Below are positions 41,761 through 51,814 of a DNA stretch of 64,000 bases, piece by piece. The stretch is from NCBI GenBank assembly GCA_030272585.1, contig BSYQ01000004.1, forward strand, positions 1,922,001 to 1,986,000, given 5' to 3'. This stretch comes from Bryopsis sp. KO-2023 (taxonomy: Eukaryota; Chlorophyta; Ulvophyceae; Bryopsidales; Bryopsidaceae). Below the pieces are notes generated by a model. The model was not told the origin of the DNA. It did not search any database and worked only from the letters and a program-made list of their open reading frames with translations. Each line of letters begins with the position of its first letter. Position 1 is the first letter of the stretch. Made by a program: the position numbers and the translations under genes.

Positions 41761-42553
41761 GAAGGGGGTGGGGGCATGCCCAGATCGTTACAATTCGTTT
41801 TCCGGACCCCAAGTTATTTGTTGGTTTGGGGTAAGAAAAGGATGGGGCTGCAGACCAGAGCTCCTCCCTCACACTCGAGAGGGGCTCCCAAATCTTTAAG
41901 ATTCAAGAATGACTTTGTTAATCAAGAAACATCCATATGGTCAGACCTGTGCAAAAGAAGTTCACGAAGAGTGCTTTTTTTCCTGAACGGAATTTGAACG
42001 GAGCTCGAGTTTTGTGGTAGAATGTATGAGGCGGTGGAGACTTGGTAGAGAAAGGATGGGGGACTCCACTTACATTGCAAAAGCAAGGGTAGCTGGAAAA
42101 ACACATAAATTGTCCAATTTTCACAGCGAAAAGATTGGATGCACTGTTTCTTATTGCGAGGTTCCGCCTTACTAGGAAGACTGAAGTCTTTGTGGGTCGG
42201 ACCCGTCAGTGCGGGACAAATCCTTTCGAACCATAGATCGATTGGTCGCTGCTGTTTGTATGTCTTGCTTTGCTCTTGTCACTCACCGGAACATCGTTGG
42301 CAGAAACAGAGAATCCAGCTCCCTGGAAGAGTGATGGTGGATTAGACAGTCCTATCATGCCTTACCACAATCACATCACAGCACAGGATACCGAAAAGCT
42401 TGAAATACCTCTTTGGCCACGGAGCTGCACAAACTTGCCACAACAATCGTGTCGATTGAAAAAACAGGTAGAAAAAAACTTGCTACGAAACATAAAACCA
42501 ACAGGTTTGGTTTCTTTGGTCAGTTCCTATCCGGACGTTTTGGTGTTTCTCTG

Positions 42554-43222
42554 ATGGCGTTTGCTAAATCATATTGCTGCTTCATTGCACTTGTTGGGGT
42601 TTTGAGTGTCGCCGCCGCTGAACGAGACGGTGAACCGATTGTTCTGTGGTTATATCCTCGTTGCTTATTGTCGCGGTTCACTGGCATCGATTTTCTGAGT
42701 GACTTGGCTTTCGGCGATTCACAGGCCATGCGTTGAGATATTCGCGGCGGCTGCGGGGACTGGGCTCGGACTGCTGGGGTAATGGTTGCTCTCTTCGTAC
42801 ATACAAAAGTCTCCACGTTTTTTCACCCCAAACAGGATCTTTTACCAATCTGAACGTCGGGATGGGTTGTTGCTGCAGGCAGTTGTCATATCGAAGGGTG
42901 TGATGTATGTTTCAAAATTTCCTGCGAGCCCAGGTGCGTGAGCAATTCTCCGCCAGAAGCTACGGGGGCGGCGGATTGTTTTGCCGAAGGTGGCAATATG
43001 AACGAAGATACCTGTATCGGCAAAACGAAATCTTTCGCCTCCCCGGACTCTGTTTCATCAACTTCCACTTCCGAAGGTTCGAACGGTATAGGGGGCAGCG
43101 GAAATTCGCGATCGACAGCAGATGGAGGCCCTGGGTCAGTCGCCCACACGGAAACCAATGTCGAGATCTCCGAGGGTAAATCAGTCGCCTCGTCCAGTTC
43201 TATCGTCGTCGGCACTGGGTGA
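42554..43222 (+). CDS. Small secreted Cys-rich, Ser/Gly-rich protein (two exons)
   Basis: Exon 1 (42554-42629) encodes a signal peptide, MAFAKSYCCFIALVGVL ending near SVAAA. A GT-AG intron follows, and exon 2 (42879-43222) joins in phase 1, giving 139 residues in all. Mature protein: a compact Cys block (CHIEGCDVCFKISCEPRC, six Cys), a second block with ADCFAEG and EDTCIGK, then a low-complexity Ser/Thr/Gly tail. The family is not recognised. Even cysteine number and the signal peptide suggest a disulfide-bonded extracellular protein. GC content is higher than the flanks. Confidence 0.7.
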
Positions 43223-43900
43223 TTCCAGATTGGGGCTCCGAGGTTCAGTTGGTAGGGAGCGTTCAGCGAGGGAAAAAAAACAAACGCCAAGGATCTGCCA
43301 GTGGGCGATCCTATCTTTTTCTGTATCATATGTATGAATTTGTAGTTCAGTGCCAGCGTGATGTTGCGATTAATCAGGCACTTCTTTCAAAAGAAATATG
43401 TTTCGACGTCATGTTGAATGATGATTCGATAGATTTGCAGAGACATGACTCGAGGGATTCTCAGGAGATGGATTTGTGGTGGTGGTGCAAAATGTATGCT
43501 CCTGGGTCTCATTTTGAATATTGAGAGATTTTGTATCACCTGAGTGTGGACCACAAGAGATTTATTTCATCCCTAACAAACAAACAAACATTGAATCAGT
43601 CAGGCTCTCTGATGTCAATAGTGTCAAGTCTCGGGAAAACGTCGCAAGGAATATGCTAGGATACAATACCTCTTAGGAATTGTATCCTCTTTTTATATTC
43701 AAAGTTTTACCATTGCCAAATCTCGAAGTTCCAACAATTGTTGAGGAGAATCTCTCGAGTCCATTAAAATCTTTTCAGCAGGTGGCCGAAGGATGATGGA
43801 ACTTTCGCTGCCCTTTTCAAGATGTGTAAAGAAAATGTTGAAACAGTCCTGGATTTTCTTCAAACATCTTGAAAAGGGCTGCGGAAGTTTCTACTTTTTA
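43223..43900. other. Intergenic with a 30-bp inverted repeat
   Basis: About 43807-43836 and 43853-43882 form an imperfect inverted repeat around cccttttcaagatgt, just upstream of DIRS-2. No gene is supported. Confidence 0.5.
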
Positions 43901-44088
43901 TGTTATTAACTTCCAGTTCATGAGTTTATGGGCTGGGTCGGTACTGGGCGGGTTTTGCTGGCACAGTCAGCCGCGGCTGACGCATTTGTGGCAGCGCTTG
44001 CGTTTTGTGTTTGGGGCAGCGTGCGCCTTGTTTTCGTTTGTGGCTTTAAAAGGCGTTGTCCTTATGTTCTCGCCACCTTTTTGCTTTT
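43901..44088 (+). repeat. DIRS-2 split direct repeat A1
   Basis: From tgttattaacttccag to ccacctttttgctttt. It matches A2 at 56817-57004. Confidence 0.9.
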
Positions 44089-44151
44089 TGCAAAAACCGA
44101 CCTTCACTCTCGTGAACGGCTCGGCTCCTTGAAGGAGATCTTTACCCCCGA

Positions 44152-44835
44152 ATGGAAAACGCTTTGCTAGAAGCTTTGCGACATATTCTAGGCCAGGACC
44201 TAGGAAACTTTGACGAAGCCTACGTAAGGCAGTCTTTTGTTACCGCGCTCGAGAAAGTCCCCCACGTTACGACTAACCCAGTCGACCGTCCGAGTGGAAC
44301 TACGATCGGAGATTACTTCCCTATCGAAGGGACCGTGCAAGGGTATCGTTTGTTGGAAAAACTCGGACCTGGGGGCTTTGGGAGCGAGCTTCGCACTTGG
44401 TCGCCGGTTGTCTCGGCTCTGTTTGATCTCACCAGCGGTTTTTTGACGATCCTGTGCAGTCCGCATACGCCGCCTGCAGTGCGCCAAGTTCTAGGGCCTT
44501 ACGCCCAAGGTTTTTACAGAACTCTCGTTCTCTCAGTTGAAAGTCTAGAAGTGTTGAGATTGAAAGCCGATAGTGGTGACAGTCACCCTGGGGCGTGGAA
44601 ACTACTTCAGGAAAAAATACGCCTTTCTTTTGCGGCGAAACAGTTTAGCGGAACTAGGACCGTCAGTACGCTCGAGAGTTTGAGCGAAGATTACCTGAAG
44701 TCCCTTTCTAAGTCACTAGGACAACAACGCGCTCAGGGATCGCGACCTCAGGGAAGAAAACGAAACGAAAGTGGATCGGGAAGCAGTGGAGGCTTTCGCG
44801 ACCGAGGAAAGGAAAAAACTACTAAAACGGAATAA
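44152..44835 (+). CDS. DIRS-2 ORF1 (gag-like), 227 aa
   Basis: Starts MENALLEALRHILGQ and ends in a basic Gly/Ser/Arg-rich tail (RPQGRKRNESGSG) suited to nucleic acid binding; no zinc knuckle. In length, position and basic tail it resembles DIRS-1 ORF1. Its stop codon overlaps the RT start codon by one base (TAATG), pointing to coupled reinitiation. Confidence 0.75.
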   Translation: MENALLEALRHILGQDLGNFDEAYVRQSFVTALEKVPHVTTNPVDRPSGTTIGDYFPIEGTVQGYRLLEKLGPGGFGSELRTWSPVVSALFDLTSGFLTILCSPHTPPAVRQVLGPYAQGFYRTLVLSVESLEVLRLKADSGDSHPGAWKLLQEKIRLSFAAKQFSGTRTVSTLESLSEDYLKSLSKSLGQQRAQGSRPQGRKRNESGSGSSGGFRDRGKEKTTKTE

Positions 44836-46229
44836 TGGATCCGTACCAGGCGTGGACTTCGCTCCAGGTACGCGCTCGTTATCAGGAATGGGTCAGAGTG
44901 GGGACGAGCCAAAGGGTGCTCAACCGTATCAGAAACGGAATACAGGCCAGGTTTGTCGGCGTGCCCGACCCAGTTCGTCCGAAAAAAAGAGTGAGACCTG
45001 TCGAAAAGAACGCAGAATGGGAAAAAATAAAAGAGGATTATCTCAGAAAAGGGGCGATTCAGCAAATCGCAGCGCCTAGCGCAAGTGGGATTTGCAGTCA
45101 TGCTTTTTTAGTAGATAAACGAAACGAGAACGAAGAGGTTAGCGGTAAGCGGTTGATTATAGATTTGCGACCGTTGAATCGCCAGGTCGACCCTCATCCA
45201 GTGCAATATGAGGATCTTAGGTCGCTTTCTACACATCTCCGACCTAATGATTATATGATCAAATGGGATTTAAAAGATGCATTTTTTCATTTGGGTATAG
45301 ACCCCATGCATCAACAATTTTTTGAGTTTGAGATGGAAGGGGAGTTTTTTCGTTGTACTTCCCTTCCTTTCGGTTATCGGGGCTCTCCCCTCCTTTTTTG
45401 CGAACTAATTCAACAGTTCGTTCGTTTTTTACGGAACCCCGGAGGAGTAGCCCATCTTGAATCACAAGGGGATCATGATTTTATTTTTCAGTTTTGGGAT
45501 CGATATCGGAATTCGATCGATCCAGTTCGAATCACATGGTATCTCGACGATTTTATGGGGATGCATGGGGACCCCGCTGAATTAGAGATTTTTGGTTCGT
45601 TAGTCAAGGGAATGATGAGTCAGTTGGGATTACAGTGGAAGGAAGAAAAATCTTCCTGGAATCCCCAGCGACGACTTCAGCACCTCGGTTTTCTTGTCGA
45701 TACCGAGTCGTGCTTGTTTATTTTGCCTCCTCACAGGCTGGCGAAGCTCAAGAAGCTCGCTCGCCGCGTTCGAGTTACAGCGCTGCAGAAGGGACGTCGT
45801 TTGCCCGCTCGGGATCTCGCGCAGTTCACAGGGTATGCGCAATCCTGTCGCCTCGCCATTCCAGGGACGCGTTACTGGCTCCACCACCTCTATCGATGTC
45901 TACAGGGCCTGCGTTCTTGGAGCAGTCGAGTTCAGGTGTCGCGGCCAGCTTTGGCGGAGCTCCGCCATTGGCAGAAGCTGGATCCCGACACAGTATCCAT
46001 GGCGCTTTGGCCACCACTTCCGACGCACACTTTGAGCGTCGACGCCAGTACAACGGGGTGGGGAGCGAAGTTGGAAACCCCTGGACAGAGAGTTCCAGCA
46101 CTCGCCGCGGGTTTCTGGCAACACACGGAGAAGGAGCACATCAACGGCCTGGAGATTACGGCGGTGCGCAAAGCCGTCGATTATTTCAAATCGGAGCTGC
46201 GCAATCAACGCATCACTCTGGTGACAGAC
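44835..46229 (+). pseudogene. DIRS-2 RT-RNase H ORF, 5' part
   Basis: RT motifs RLIIDLRPLNRQ, IKWDLKDAFFHL, LPFGYRGSPLLF and TWYLDDFMG, then RNase H with SVDASTTGWGA, INGLEITAVRKA and VTD. The VTD codons are followed by the gypsy-2 LTR; the frame resumes at 55019 as SLVTRWVLSRQ. Apart from the insertion no stop or frameshift is seen. Confidence 0.88.
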
Positions 46230-46750
46230 TGTTACGCGAGGCGCTCCGTACGCCGACGCACTTCCGTGTAAAGAGTGAGGGAGGGTGGCGGCTGAGTTCC
46301 ACAGGGTCACACAAAATCGAATCGAGTCGCACACGGGGTCCACAGTTGCACTCACAGAATTACTGACAAGCAAGGTTACATCAAGCGTCCCATCCTTTTA
46401 ACTCCCGTTCGACTTTCCCGAGGGTGACTAACCACCCGTAACACTCCCACTACCCTGACTCACAGCCGCCAGTTCTACTACTGACTCACTCACACACTCA
46501 CACACAGGCCCAGACCAAAGCACGTTCCCACTCAGACTCAAACCCGAGACCTTCGCCTCGCGAGTCTCACTTTAGTTGATCGAACCACTGTCTTGACCAG
46601 GTGCTCTTGCGATGGTTTCCTCGCTGTAGTTCGGTAGTATCTCCTCAGGGGAATGCTGTCATCTACCGGGGATGCATCTGACGCTTCACAGACGTCAGAT
46701 GCATGACGCCTTTGACGTCTGACGTCCCTGGACGTCAGCAGCTGGTATCA
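46230..46750 (-). repeat. gypsy-2 3' LTR
   Basis: Runs TGTTACGCG to GGTATCA on the plus strand. It contains a tRNA-like sequence (minus, about 46530-46600) and, near its U3 end, a perfect 12-bp hairpin (46672-46683 with 46693-46704) plus several GACGTC or ACGTC words. Confidence 0.95.
46530..46600 (-). other. tRNA-like sequence within the gypsy-2 LTR
   Basis: On the minus strand: GTGGTTCGATCAACTAAAG (A-box-like), ACTCGCGAGGCGAAGGTC, then B box GGGTTTGAGTC. The second part resembles the TRIM interior (ACTTGCGATCCGAAGGTC, B box GAGTTCGAGTC). The other LTR has the same at about 54793-54863. Confidence 0.5.
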
Positions 46751-46766
46751 ATTGCCTCCCCCCTGG
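46751..46766 (-). other. gypsy-2 polypurine tract
   Basis: On the minus strand the purine run AGGGGGGAGGCAAT precedes the 3' LTR directly. Confidence 0.65.
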
Positions 46767-47006
46767 GGGCAGTTGGTGCCCTCACCAAGTATCCATCACA
46801 TGCATCCTTTTGATTCTGTAAAAGTAACTCTGAACTAGGGTGCTGCAAATCCCAAGCTTGCTGCACTTCTGATGGGATAATTAGATCCCCATAAAATCCT
46901 TAACCCACAGAAGTTCAGAAAACACTTCACTGCCCTTATGCAACCCATCCCCTAGCCTCTGGGATTCCTGATCCATCAGCCACAGAATAAAAAGTGCATC
47001 TAACTT

Positions 47007-49070
47007 CTACCTGATCCCAGCTCTCCTCTTATAATCAGCCAGGATCTCTGATGCATTCAATAAATTGTCTTGGGGTTCCCATGTTGCTTCACTAAGTGGA
47101 TACCCCTTCCAGACTACTAAAAATCTTCTTTTCCTTCCTGAAAATTTATGTCTTACTACAGCCTCAACTTCAAATTCCTCTTCTCCCTCAGAATCTAATT
47201 CTGCTGGAGGTGCCATTACCTCCCTAGGAAACTTAGCACTTTCTTGAAGTTTTCTTAACTTTGATATATGAAATACAGGATGTAATTTCCATCCATCTGG
47301 TAACACCAATCTATATGCCACAGATCCCACTGCAGCAGCAATAACAAAAGGCCCTATATACCTTCTTCTGATTTTCACTGGAATATGTTTCAAGACTGAT
47401 AAATTCAATGTCTTTGTGGAGAGCAACACCTTTTCTCCCACTTGAAACTGTACATCTCTTCTCCTTTTATTTGCTTGCTGCCTCATCCTCTCTTGGGCTG
47501 TTTTATATCTGTCCTTGGCATCATTGATGACTTCCTGCATATGAGATATCATCTCTTGTACTGACTCTGCTTCTGCTTGAGCTTTTCCAGCCAGTAGATC
47601 CCCTGGTAACTGGGGATGCACTCCATACATCAAGTAAAAGGGACTGTACCCTGTAGCAGTGTGTACAGCATTGTTGGCTGCAAATTCAGCCATCCCCAAG
47701 CCTTGCATCCATGTCTCTGGATGATCCTCAACATAGGGTCTGAGGAAATTCTCTAAGGTTCTGATACTGACTTCACTCTGTCCATCAGTTTGAGGATGGA
47801 AGGCTGTGGACATCCTCACTTTAGTGCCCACACACTTCATTAACTCCTGCCAAAATTTGCTTGTAAATCTAGTGTCCCTATCACTGATTATCACACTGGG
47901 AATCCCATGATTCCTAAAGATGTGATCAAAGAATATTCTTGCATACCCTGGTGCATCTATTGTTTTGCTGCAGGGTATGAACTTCACCATCTTAGTCAAT
48001 CTATCAACAAATACTGCAATGGAATCAAATCCATCAACAGGGGGTAAATCAGTCACTAAATCAGTAGTGATCTGACTCCATTTCTTATCAGCTACTGGAA
48101 TAGGTTGCAGCAATCCCTTCTGAGCCCTCAACTCAGGTTTCATTTGCTGGCAAACCTCACATGTCCTAACATATTCCTGGACATCCTTTTTCATATCATT
48201 CCAGTAGTATTTCCTGGACATCAGCTCCAGAGTTCTCTCTATCCCCAGATGTCCAGAGATCTGATTATCATGTCCTTCAGTAAGGACTTTCATTCTCAGT
48301 TCCTGAGGAACCCATAATTTCATAAGTCCATCCTGAGTTTGATAAATCAACAACCCTGATTCATTGATTCCATATCCTGGAATTCTTTCCCCATCCAGTA
48401 TTTGATTGTAGATGTCTTTGATTTCAACATCTGCCAGTGTTGCTTGCTCCCAGAGTGTAATCTCCTCCACACTAGGTTGTAAGGAGCTCACTACATTCAC
48501 TTGATTCTCTGCTGGTAGACTTCTTGATAGTGCATCAGCAACCAGATTCAGTTTCCCTTGGATGTACTGAATTTTTGGTTTGATGCTGAGGAAATGTCCT
48601 GCTCTCAGCCACCTGGCCTGAGGCCTTGACATCATCTTTTGATCCATAAAGTTTGTTAGTGGCTGGTGGTCTGTAAAGACTGTGACTTCTCCTGGGCAGC
48701 CTTCTAAGTAGTGCCTCCACTGCATCAAGCAGTAGGCTATTCCCAGGAGTTCCCTTTCATACACTGAGTAATTTTGTTCTGATTTTGATAATCTTCTACT
48801 GCAAAAGGCTATGGGCTGTAATCCAGAGCCATGATCCTGACAGAGAACTCCTCCAGTTGCTTCCCCAGATGCATCACTAATCACAGTGTAATCCTTTACT
48901 GGATTAGGATGGATCAGCACTGGTTTCCCCATCAATGCAGTTTTCAGTGTTTGGAAGGCTATTTCCTGAGCAGATCCCCACTCCCACATGACATCCTTCT
49001 TAGTTAAGTCATGCAGGGGGCCTGCTATCTTTGCAAAATCAGGAATAAATCTTCTATAGAAGGATACCAT
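47007..49070 (-). pseudogene. gypsy-2 Pol, 3' part (RT thumb, RNase H, integrase, chromodomain)
   Basis: 687 residues: SFYRRFIPDFAKIAG at the RT C-terminus, RNase H with YTVISDASGEATGG, integrase zinc finger (HLGIERT..CEVCQQMK), DDE core (TTDLVTDLPP, ISDRDTRF, TDGQSEVS) and a C-terminal chromodomain (VEAVVRHKFSGRKRRF, TWEPQDNL). It is separated from the 5' part only by the TRIM and its 5-bp duplication; removing 1016 bp restores the same frame. Confidence 0.9.
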
Positions 49071-49087
49071 CCCCAGAAAACTCCTGA

Positions 49088-49158
49088 TGATACACGATAC
49101 GGGACGTTGGTGGACCGGCCCGCCCCCTTTGCGGGCTGTGCCGCTTTATCCCGTATCA
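49088..49158 (-). repeat. TRIM terminal repeat, left
   Basis: 71 bp, identical by eye to 50028-50098. Confidence 0.9.
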
Positions 49159-49216
49159 TCTCGTCCCCCCCCGGGCCAGTGGTCGCCCTCGACCACCTTC
49201 TCCTCGTGCCCGTTAC

Positions 49217-49681
49217 CAGAGATAGGACTTGGGCCAAATTTTTGGTCCGACTCCGGTCCGGTCCGGTTACGGTCGGGTTACGGTCACCGTACTACGGCCG
49301 TAACTCCGTACCGTAACCGGAGTAATATGTTGTTTTTACGGTACGGAACAGGTACGGTATAACTACGGTAGGCCCTAAATCACCGTGAAGTAGCGTGGTT
49401 CAGTGCTAAAGCGTTAGGCTGCAGTCAGTAGGGTCGCGGGTTCGAATCCCCCTGGGTTCCTTTGGAATCGCGGGACCCTGCGGGGGTCACTTTCTACGGT
49501 TTACGGTTGTTACGGCCGTTACGGTCGTTACGGTCCGGTACGGAGCGGTACGGAGTGGTACGGTGCTACGGTTACGGCCGTAAAAGTACGATTTTCTGAC
49601 GAAAATTGTACTCCGGTTACGGTCCGGTTACGGTGGTTACGGTCCGGTTACGGTGACCGTAACCGTAAAGTCCTATCTCTG
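49217..49681. mobile_element. hAT-like MITE, copy 3
   Basis: 465 bp, TIRs CAGAGATAGGACTT, 8-bp target duplication CCCGTTAC (49209-49216 and 49682-49689). It is nearly the reverse complement of copy 2. The tRNA-like module is on the plus strand (A box about 49395-49412, B box about 49438-49450). It is inserted inside the TRIM. Confidence 0.92.
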
Positions 49682-50027
49682 CCCGTTACTCCATTCTCCT
49701 TGACCCTCTCTGCGATTACCGGGTTACCGTTCTCTCGCGGGTCTATTCGGGGGTTCTCCAGGATCTTTCTTGTGATCCTCTGATCCTTTGTTCTTATCCC
49801 TTTGATCCGTCTAGTCTCTTGAGCTTATGATCTTTTGCCTTGCTCTGCGGCGGCGATCACTGTGATGATCTCAGCCCCCTCCCCTCCTTCGCAGTGATCC
49901 TCATGCTCTTTCACCTCTCGTTACTACCACTCTCGGGTCAGAGGCGCCAACTCACTCTCAACTTCCATGGCCTCGCTAGGACTCGAACTCGTGACCTTCG
50001 GATCGCAAGTTCGGCTCCGAAACCAAA

Positions 50028-50098
50028 TGATACACGATACGGGACGTTGGTGGACCGGCCCGCCCCCTTTGCGGGCTGTGCCGCTTTATCCCGTATCA
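50028..50098 (-). repeat. TRIM terminal repeat, right (5' LTR)
   Basis: 71 bp. On the minus strand it is followed by the PBS TGGTTTCGGAGC at 50025-50014. Confidence 0.9.
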
Positions 50099-51814
50099 CC
50101 TGACATCAGTAACTGTTTTTAAGGGCTTCCAATCCCTGATTGCCTTAACCTTCACATCCATTGCTGAGATCCCTTTTTCACTCAACCAAAATCCACAGAA
50201 ATCTGTTTCCCTCACACAGATTTCACTTTTAGTGGCCTTTGCAAATAGACTATACTTCTGTAGCCTGGCTAAGACTGCTGCCAGATGCTCTACATGCTCA
50301 GAGATGCTCTTAGAATAGATTAAGAGATCATCAATGAAGATCAGCACAAAGATATCCAGCATATCCTTGAAGATATCATTAACCATGTTCATGTATTGTG
50401 CTGGAGCATTAGTAAGTCCAAAGGAGAGTACTTTGAACTGGTAGTGTCCAAATCTGCTCCTGAAGGCAGTCTTAGGCCTGTCATCTTCCCTTAGAGGCAT
50501 CTGCCAGTAGCCTGATCTCAAGTCTATCTTTGTGAAGTATTTTGCCCCATGCACCCTGTCAATCATCTCCTCTGGTAAGGGCAGAGGGTATCTGTTTTTA
50601 ATTGTTTTTTTATTCAGCCATCTGTAATCTAAGCACATTCTGAGCCCTCCATCTTTCTTAGGGACAAACAGAATAGGTGCCCCAAATGGTGATTGTGATG
50701 GTTCAATGAAATCCATCTCCAAAAGGTAATCTAACTGTCTTTTAACCTCATCTAACTCAAGAGGAGACAGTTTATACAGTGGCCTGTACATGGGTTCAGT
50801 ACCCTCCTCCAGATCAATCCTGAATTCATGACCTAGCCTGGTAGGAGGTACACCTTTAGGCAAATCTTTTGCAAACACTTTTCTGTACTGAGTCAGTACT
50901 TCCTTAATCCTGGGATCCATATCCTCCTGCAAGATTTTCTGTAGATCATCCCCTTCCCTTTGTTCTGGGATTGTTTCTACTCCAGTCTTTGATTCATCCT
51001 CTGGCCTAATCACCACCATGATGATGTGTTTGATTTCCCCTTTTTCTATCTGTCTTTTGATTCTGCCACTAGAACAAAAGGAAAGTTCTGTAGCTCCAGT
51101 GGGCTTGAGATGATATTCAGGCATCACTGAGAGTGGTAATTTTACACTCTTTCTGCCCTTGTTTACTGTGATTATTCCTGACTTAAAATCCACTTTGGGA
51201 TTGTAGTGTATAAGCCAGGGCAATCCCAGCAGGATTGGGTGATTACTGTCTGGGAAGACATCAGCATCAAATGAGAGCTGGATCTTTCCACAGACAAAAG
51301 GGATGCCAAAACATCTCCCCACTGATTTCCTTTCTGTACCATCTAGAAACTTAACAGGAGTTTCTTGTGGTTTGTATTGCAGTCCCAGTTCCTTGACTGC
51401 ATCCATGCTAATATAATTAGCAGTGGATCCTGTATCAATGTATGCTGTAGCTTTCTTTGCACCAATAAATCCTGCCAGTTCATATCCTCTATATGCTGCT
51501 GTAGCCTGAGCTACTGCAGTCTGAACTGGTTCCTTTCCCTCAACATTTCCTTCCACTCTAGTGGGTAAACTCACAGTGGCCTCTGTTTGTTTATCCACTC
51601 TCTTTTGAGACTGCTTTTTCTTTTGAATTAACACTCCTGGAGTGACCCCATCCAGTGTGTTTGCTTCCTGTTCTGTTGCAATAGGGGCTGCAACCACAGG
51701 TGTCTCTTGAACACCATCATTTAGTGAGGCTGGTGTTTTTGTAGTGGGTTCTTTAATTTCAATATCATCTGGAGGCTTAGCTGACCCAACACTAGCCTCC
51801 TCTTTTAGTTTCCC
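50096..51814 (-). pseudogene. gypsy-2 Pol, 5' part (protease and RT)
   Basis: Read in the -1 frame from the slippery site at 51814; no stop lies between it and the first strong motif. Protease AYIDTGSTANYISM; RT with PKKDGGLRMCLDYRWLNK, FTKIDLRSGYWQ, FGLTNAPAQY and the catalytic box FIDD in place of the commoner YxDD. Cut by the TRIM after VTDVR. The part from 51697 is open from a GTG, but the frameshift reading is more likely than initiation there. Confidence 0.88.
51805..51814 (-). promoter_or_regulatory. gag-pol -1 ribosomal frameshift site GGGAAAC
   Basis: On the minus strand G GGA AAC TAA: an X XXY YYZ slippery heptamer (51814-51808) with the gag stop as the very next codon. Slipping back one base reads GGG AAA CTA and enters the pol frame, which is open from there to the protease. 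A downstream pseudoknot was not tested. Confidence 0.8.

Larger units (their letters stand above)
39238..42553. other. Intergenic with tRNA-like and dispersed repeats
   Basis: No protein gene is supported. The frame at 39499-39762 ends in a basic tail (RRSAAIRRTRAKIQSR) but shows no family motif. Three B-box-bearing tRNA-like sequences, one dispersed repeat copy and a polypyrimidine tandem repeat are listed separately. Confidence 0.45.
49088..50098 (-). mobile_element. TRIM-like non-autonomous LTR element inside gypsy-2 pol
   Basis: 1011 bp with identical 71-bp direct terminal repeats (49088-49158 and 50028-50098), ends TGATAC..GTATCA, and a 5-bp target duplication CCTGA (49083-49087 and 50099-50103). 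A PBS identical to that of gypsy-1 and gypsy-2 adjoins the right repeat, fixing orientation as minus. It encodes nothing and carries hAT-like MITE copy 3. Like the gypsy-2 LTR it starts TGATAC on the minus strand, and it shares a tRNA-like segment with it, so gypsy-2-type machinery may move it. Confidence 0.88.
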
